Origin: an uncultured Oscillospiraceae bacterium
Lineage (GTDB): Bacteria; Bacillota; Clostridia; Oscillospirales; Oscillospiraceae
Length of the DNA: 8,624 nucleotides
Assembly (NCBI GenBank): GCA_900756575.1
Contig: CAAEKQ010000163.1
Location: 1 to 8,624 of the forward strand
Direction of reading: 5' to 3'
Shown here: positions 5,799 to 8,624 of the stretch, one piece after another
Layout of the letters: every line of letters begins with the position of its first letter
How positions within the stretch are numbered: the first letter of the stretch is position 1
Translations under genes and position numbers: made by a program
The notes under the pieces: generated by a model
The model's database searches: none
What the model saw: the letters and a program-made list of their open reading frames with translations, nothing else
What the model was told of the DNA's origin: nothing

Positions 5799-5885
5799 TC
5801 CTGCCGCGATTTTATAGATTCCCAAATTCTCTGGAAGGATCTGCATGGGATGTCCGTTTTTTCGTATACTGGAGGTATAGCGGGC

Positions 5886-5898
5886 CACCAAAATGGTG
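5886..5898. promoter_or_regulatory. 13-bp palindrome overlapping the murB -35 box (possible operator)
   Basis: CACCAAAATGGTG is a perfect inverted repeat (5-bp arms 5886-5890 and 5894-5898, AAA spacer). Its right arm overlaps the first three bases of the -35 box at 5896-5901. The position suits a repressor or a class II-type activator. The sequence is seen directly; a regulatory role is inference. Confidence 0.4.
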
Positions 5899-5924
5899 AC
5901 AACGAGGGCAAGCTGTGGTACAAT
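5896..5924 (+). promoter_or_regulatory. Sigma-A-type promoter for murB-rapZ-yvcK
   Basis: GTGACA (5896-5901, 5 of 6 to TTGACA), a 17-bp spacer and TACAAT (5919-5924, 5 of 6 to TATAAT), with an extended -10 TGG at 5916-5918. Transcription would begin near 5931, giving a leader of about 34 nt that carries AGAGGAG (5951-5957), 7 nt before the murB ATG. Confidence 0.75.
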
Positions 5925-5964
5925 GTAAATAAAGTGCAGACCTTTTCGGAAGAGGAGCAGAACT

Positions 5965-6894
5965 ATGAAACATTTACGCGAATTTGTGACGCTTTTGCAG
6001 ATGGCGGATATCGACCTGAAGCAGGGAGAACCCATGTGCCGCCACACCACCTTCCAGATTGGCGGGCCGGTGGCGGTGATGGCATTCCCCAATTCCCCGG
6101 AGCAGGTGGGGGAGATTTTGAAGATTGCCCGGCGCTATGAGATTACTCCGATGATCCTGGGCGCCGGCAGCAACATTCTGGCCCCGGACGAGGGCCTGGA
6201 CACCGTGGTGATCGAACTGCGGACGGCTATGAACCGGGTGGAAGAACGGAGTAAGGGCGAATTTGAAGCCCAGGCCGGTGCGGCAATGGCACGGCTGGCC
6301 ACCTTTGCCATGGAGCGGGGCTATACGGGGCTGGAGTTTGCCCACGGAATCCCCGGAACCGTTGGCGGCGGCGTATATATGAACGCGGGCGCTTACGGCG
6401 GCGAGATGTGTCAGGTGGTGACCGGCGTGACTGCCATGGATCGGGCGGGGAACCTTCTGGACATTCCGGCAGACAAGCTGGATCTTTCCTATCGCCACAG
6501 CCGCTTTATGAACGAGGATTTGGTGATCCTGTCCGTCCGGGTAAAGCTGGAGAAGGGGGATCGGGAGGAGATTCGGGCAAAAATGGCCGAGCTCATGACC
6601 CGCCGCCGAACCTCTCAGCCCCTGGAGCTACCCTCTGCGGGCAGTACCTTTAAGCGCCCGGCCACCGGCTATGCGGCGGCGATGATCGAGGCGGCAGGAC
6701 TCAAGGGCCTTCGTGTGGGCGATGCGCAGGTGTCGGAAAAACACGCGGGCTTTGTGGTGAACCGGGGCAGAGCCACCTGCAAGGACGTACTCCGGCTGAT
6801 GGAGCAGGTGCAGGATCGGGTGGAGCAGGACACCGGCGTTCGGCTGGAGCCCGAGGTGAGAATTCTGGAGGTGCAAAGACCATGCGCTTTTTGA
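5965..6894 (+). CDS. murB: UDP-N-acetylenolpyruvoylglucosamine reductase
   Basis: A 309-residue flavoenzyme that reduces UDP-GlcNAc-enolpyruvate with NADPH to UDP-N-acetylmuramate, the second step of peptidoglycan precursor synthesis in the cytosol. The FAD-binding part shows CRHTTFQIGGPV (25-36), PMILGAGSNIL (62-72) and the GLEFAHGIPGTVGGGVYMNAGAYGGE run (122-147). The substrate domain shows SYRHSRF (175-181, catalytic-site arginine), SAGSTFKRP (224-232, with the proton-donor serine S227) and the conserved C-terminal LEPEVRI (294-300) containing the catalytic glutamate region. Length matches the shorter type II MurB of Gram-positives. The ATG at 5965 is preceded by AGAGGAG at 7 nt. The last 13 nt overlap rapZ in another frame, implying translational coupling. 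It is the first gene after a dedicated promoter. Confidence 0.96.
   Translation: MKHLREFVTLLQMADIDLKQGEPMCRHTTFQIGGPVAVMAFPNSPEQVGEILKIARRYEITPMILGAGSNILAPDEGLDTVVIELRTAMNRVEERSKGEFEAQAGAAMARLATFAMERGYTGLEFAHGIPGTVGGGVYMNAGAYGGEMCQVVTGVTAMDRAGNLLDIPADKLDLSYRHSRFMNEDLVILSVRVKLEKGDREEIRAKMAELMTRRRTSQPLELPSAGSTFKRPATGYAAAMIEAAGLKGLRVGDAQVSEKHAGFVVNRGRATCKDVLRLMEQVQDRVEQDTGVRLEPEVRILEVQRPCAF
6867..6873 (+). promoter_or_regulatory. rapZ ribosome binding site inside murB
   Basis: GGAGGTG (6867-6873) lies within the last codons of murB, about 8 nt before the ATG at 6882. It supports that ATG and a 13-nt murB/rapZ overlap, so ribosomes ending murB can restart on rapZ. Confidence 0.75.
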
Positions 6895-7739
6895 TCGTAA
6901 CGGGTCAGTCCGGCGCGGGAAAAAGCCGGACGGCCTCGACGTTGGAAGATTTGGGCTACTACTGCGTGGACAACCTGCCCCCGGAGCTCATTACCCAGTT
7001 TGCGGAGGTATGCCTGGCCACCACCGGACGCTATGATCGGGTGGCGCTGGTCAGTGACGTGCGCGCGGGCCAGAATTTCGACGGGCTGCTTACCAGTCTC
7101 GATGCGCTGGACGCCATGGGCTGCCAATATTCCATTGTCTATGTGGAAGCTGAGACCGAGGAGATCATCAAACGCTATAAGGAGACCCGCCGTTCCCATC
7201 CCCTCAGTAAGGACGGTACGCCCCTGGCTGCTGCGGTGGTGAAGGAAAAGCAGCTGCTGAGCCGCGTCCGGGCCAGAGCGAATTTTATCATCGACACTAC
7301 CTCCCTGTCCACTGCGCGGCTGCGCAGTGAGCTGATTCGGCTGTTTGAGGAACAGCCGGAGCGGGCGATGGTGGTGAACGTGCTGTCCTTTGGCTTTAAG
7401 TACGGCATTCCGCTGGATGCGGATCTGGTGCTGGATGTGCGCTTCCTGCCAAACCCCTATTACATTGCGGAGCTCAAGCCCAAAAGCGGCCTGACCCCCG
7501 AGGTGCGGGACTTTATTTTCGCCTATCAGCAGACCCAGGACTACCTGCAAAAGCTGGAGGATCTGCTGGCCTATACGCTGCCTCTCTACTTTGAGGAGGG
7601 CAAGACGGGCCTTGTGATCGCTGTGGGCTGCACCGGCGGGCGGCATCGTTCCGTGGCGGTGGCGAAGGAGATCGGTGACTTTGTGATGAAGCGTGGCTAT
7701 CCCACTGTGGTGAACCACCGGGATATTGCCCGTGGATAA
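6882..7739 (+). CDS. rapZ: RapZ/YvcJ-family nucleotide-binding protein
   Basis: A 285-residue P-loop protein, normal family length. In E. coli RapZ binds small RNAs and glucosamine-6-phosphate to control GlmS; the B. subtilis homologue YvcJ hydrolyses GTP and influences competence. The role in Clostridia is not settled, so an RNA-adaptor function here is inference. Walker A is GQSGAGKS (8-15), followed by the family hallmark GYYCVDNLPPEL (25-36). ALVSDVRAG (55-63) is the Walker B-like strand, and RRSHPLS (103-109) is also conserved. The C-terminal domain has VLSFGFKYGIPLDADLVLDVRFLPNPYY (167-194), then AVGCTGGRHRSVAVAKEI (247-264) and a terminal VNHRDI (277-282). These basic C-terminal motifs correspond to the RNA/metabolite-binding region of the E. 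coli protein. It overlaps murB by 13 nt and yvcK by 8 nt, the classic murB-yvcJ-yvcK arrangement. Confidence 0.95.
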   Translation: MRFLIVTGQSGAGKSRTASTLEDLGYYCVDNLPPELITQFAEVCLATTGRYDRVALVSDVRAGQNFDGLLTSLDALDAMGCQYSIVYVEAETEEIIKRYKETRRSHPLSKDGTPLAAAVVKEKQLLSRVRARANFIIDTTSLSTARLRSELIRLFEEQPERAMVVNVLSFGFKYGIPLDADLVLDVRFLPNPYYIAELKPKSGLTPEVRDFIFAYQQTQDYLQKLEDLLAYTLPLYFEEGKTGLVIAVGCTGGRHRSVAVAKEIGDFVMKRGYPTVVNHRDIARG

Positions 7740-8624
7740 TCAGAAGACGACACAGATCGAGGAGGAGATCCGCCTCTATGCCCCGGGCGGTGCGCCGAGA
7801 ATTGTGGCCATCGGCGGCGGACATGGGCTTTCCACCATGCTCCGGGGTCTCAAGCGCTATTCCCGGGACATCACCGCCATTGTCACCATGGCAGACGACG
7901 GCGGCGGAAGCGGTATGCTGCGGCAGGACCTTGGAATGCTGCCCCCGGGAGATGCCCGGGACTGCGTGCTGGCCCTTGCCAACACCGAGCCGGTGATGGA
8001 GCAGCTGATGACCTACCGGTTTCAGGAGGGCTCTCTGGAGGGGCAGAACTTCGGCAATTTACTCTTGGCGGCGCTGAACGGCATTTGCGGCAGCTTTGCC
8101 GAGGCGGTGCGTCAGATGGGCCAGGTTTTGGCGATTACGGGCCGGGTATTGCCGGTGACAGAAGAAAACATCCATCTCCAGGCACAGTTTGAGGACGGCT
8201 CCACGGTGTTTGGAGAGAGCGCCATTTTCTATCACAAAAAGGACACCCGGAAGCGGATTCAGCGGGTGGTATTGACTCCGGAGCATCCTCGGGCGTTCCC
8301 GGAGAGTCTTAACGCCATTGCCCGGGCGGATCTCATTCTCATTGGGCCCGGAAGCCTATATACCAGCATCATCCCCAATTTTCTGGTGTCGGGCATTACC
8401 GAGGCAGTGGCGCAGTCCGGGGCCTATAAGCTCATGGTGATGAACCTGATGACCCAGGACGGAGAGACCGAAGGCTACACTGCGGCGGATCATCTGCGGG
8501 AGCTGCTGCGCCATGGGGCACCGGGCATGGTGGACGGCTGTTTGGCCAATTCCAGCCCCATTCCCGAGCATTTGCAGGAGGAATACCTCCGGGAGGGCGC
8601 AGACGTTATGAAAATTGACCGGGA
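7732..8624 (+). CDS. yvcK: YvcK-family (CofD-like) gluconeogenesis and cell-wall factor, 3' end cut by window
   Basis: The frame runs from GTG at 7732 to the right edge, giving 297 codons plus two bases with no stop. YvcK proteins bind UDP-sugars and are needed for normal wall growth and shape on gluconeogenic carbon sources; in some species they are targets of Ser/Thr kinases. Motifs are PRIVAIGGGHGLSTMLRGLK (22-41), IVTMADDGGGSGMLRQDLGMLPPGDARD (50-77), NFGNLLLAALNGI (106-118), ADLILIGPGSLYTSIIPNFLV (199-219) and NLMTQDGETEGYT (238-250). The usual ADDGGSSG reads ADDGGGSG here. No in-frame ATG precedes the first strand, so the GTG, which overlaps rapZ by 8 nt, is the best start; a TTG at 7726 is an alternative. 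It has only a weak Shine-Dalgarno site (GGGA at 7720-7723), so coupling to rapZ is likely. The missing end is probably a few tens of residues. Confidence 0.93.
   Translation, partial: MDNQKTTQIEEEIRLYAPGGAPRIVAIGGGHGLSTMLRGLKRYSRDITAIVTMADDGGGSGMLRQDLGMLPPGDARDCVLALANTEPVMEQLMTYRFQEGSLEGQNFGNLLLAALNGICGSFAEAVRQMGQVLAITGRVLPVTEENIHLQAQFEDGSTVFGESAIFYHKKDTRKRIQRVVLTPEHPRAFPESLNAIARADLILIGPGSLYTSIIPNFLVSGITEAVAQSGAYKLMVMNLMTQDGETEGYTAADHLRELLRHGAPGMVDGCLANSSPIPEHLQEEYLREGADVMKIDR

Larger units (their letters stand above)
5799..5964. other. Non-coding gap between the GNAT gene and murB
   Basis: This 166-bp stretch has no credible gene; the short frames crossing it lack family character. It is more A/T-rich than its surroundings. 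It holds a T6 run (5857-5862) without a convincing hairpin before it, a TATACT box (5865-5870) without a -35, two small inverted repeats (5865-5879 and 5886-5898), and the murB promoter (5896-5924). The GNAT transcript therefore has no clear intrinsic terminator here. Confidence 0.6.

Noticed and set aside
5837..5862. A terminator for the GNAT gene before the T6 run
   Set aside because: Only a few interrupted pairs (GGA with TCC and a G-U) can form upstream of the T run, too weak for an intrinsic terminator.
5850..6140. A 96-codon + strand frame running from the murB promoter region into murB
   Set aside because: It overlaps murB in another frame, spans the promoter elements, and has no supporting ribosome site or family resemblance.
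6669..7718. A 349-codon open frame on the - strand across murB and rapZ
   Set aside because: It lies opposite two well-supported genes, shows no protein family features and has no promoter or ribosome site of note.
7778..7996. A 72-codon frame with a good-looking ribosome site inside yvcK
   Set aside because: It lies entirely within the conserved YvcK nucleotide-binding region in another frame, and its translation has no domain character. The GAGGAGGAG upstream is explained by the Glu codons of YvcK.

Overview
The window looks like ordinary core chromosome of a GC-rich member of the Bacillota, most likely class Clostridia and perhaps the Oscillospiraceae/Ruminococcaceae group. The evidence is the Gram-positive division gene set (sepF, divIVA) next to yggS and ileS, a second block in the order murB-rapZ(yvcJ)-yvcK, Bacillus-like Shine-Dalgarno sites of the AAGGAGG type, and an isoleucyl-tRNA synthetase with the motif variants I associate with clostridial enzymes. 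No mobile element, CRISPR array, rRNA, tRNA or defence gene is visible. All genes read on the + strand.

Layout. Bases 1-229 are the end of an unidentified protein. A promoter follows, then yggS (PLP homeostasis protein, 305-1015), sepF (FtsZ membrane anchor, 1032-1601), divIVA (curvature-sensing polar/septal scaffold, 1668-2363) and ileS (2415-5219). This block ends at a strong intrinsic terminator (5231-5264). A GNAT-family acetyltransferase gene (5286-5798) starts immediately after it. A 166-bp non-coding gap holds a good sigma-A-type promoter and two small inverted repeats. It is followed by the tightly packed, overlapping murB (5965-6894), rapZ/yvcJ (6882-7739) and yvcK (7732 to beyond the window end); whiA would be the expected next gene outside the window.

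How the genes fit together. The first block couples septum assembly (SepF, DivIVA) to housekeeping functions (YggS, IleS). The second couples a committed step of peptidoglycan precursor synthesis (MurB) to two regulators of envelope and carbon metabolism (RapZ/YvcJ, YvcK). The common theme is cell-wall growth and division.

I did not find a convincing new biological system. The most useful unexplained signals are regulatory: a near-consensus promoter buried in the 3' part of yggS that would give sepF-divIVA-ileS their own transcript; a 13-bp palindrome on the -35 box of the murB promoter; an inverted repeat straddling the yggS promoter; the absence of both ylmG/ylmH and a T-box leader from the division-ileS block; and a GNAT gene placed directly behind a terminator with no room for its own promoter.
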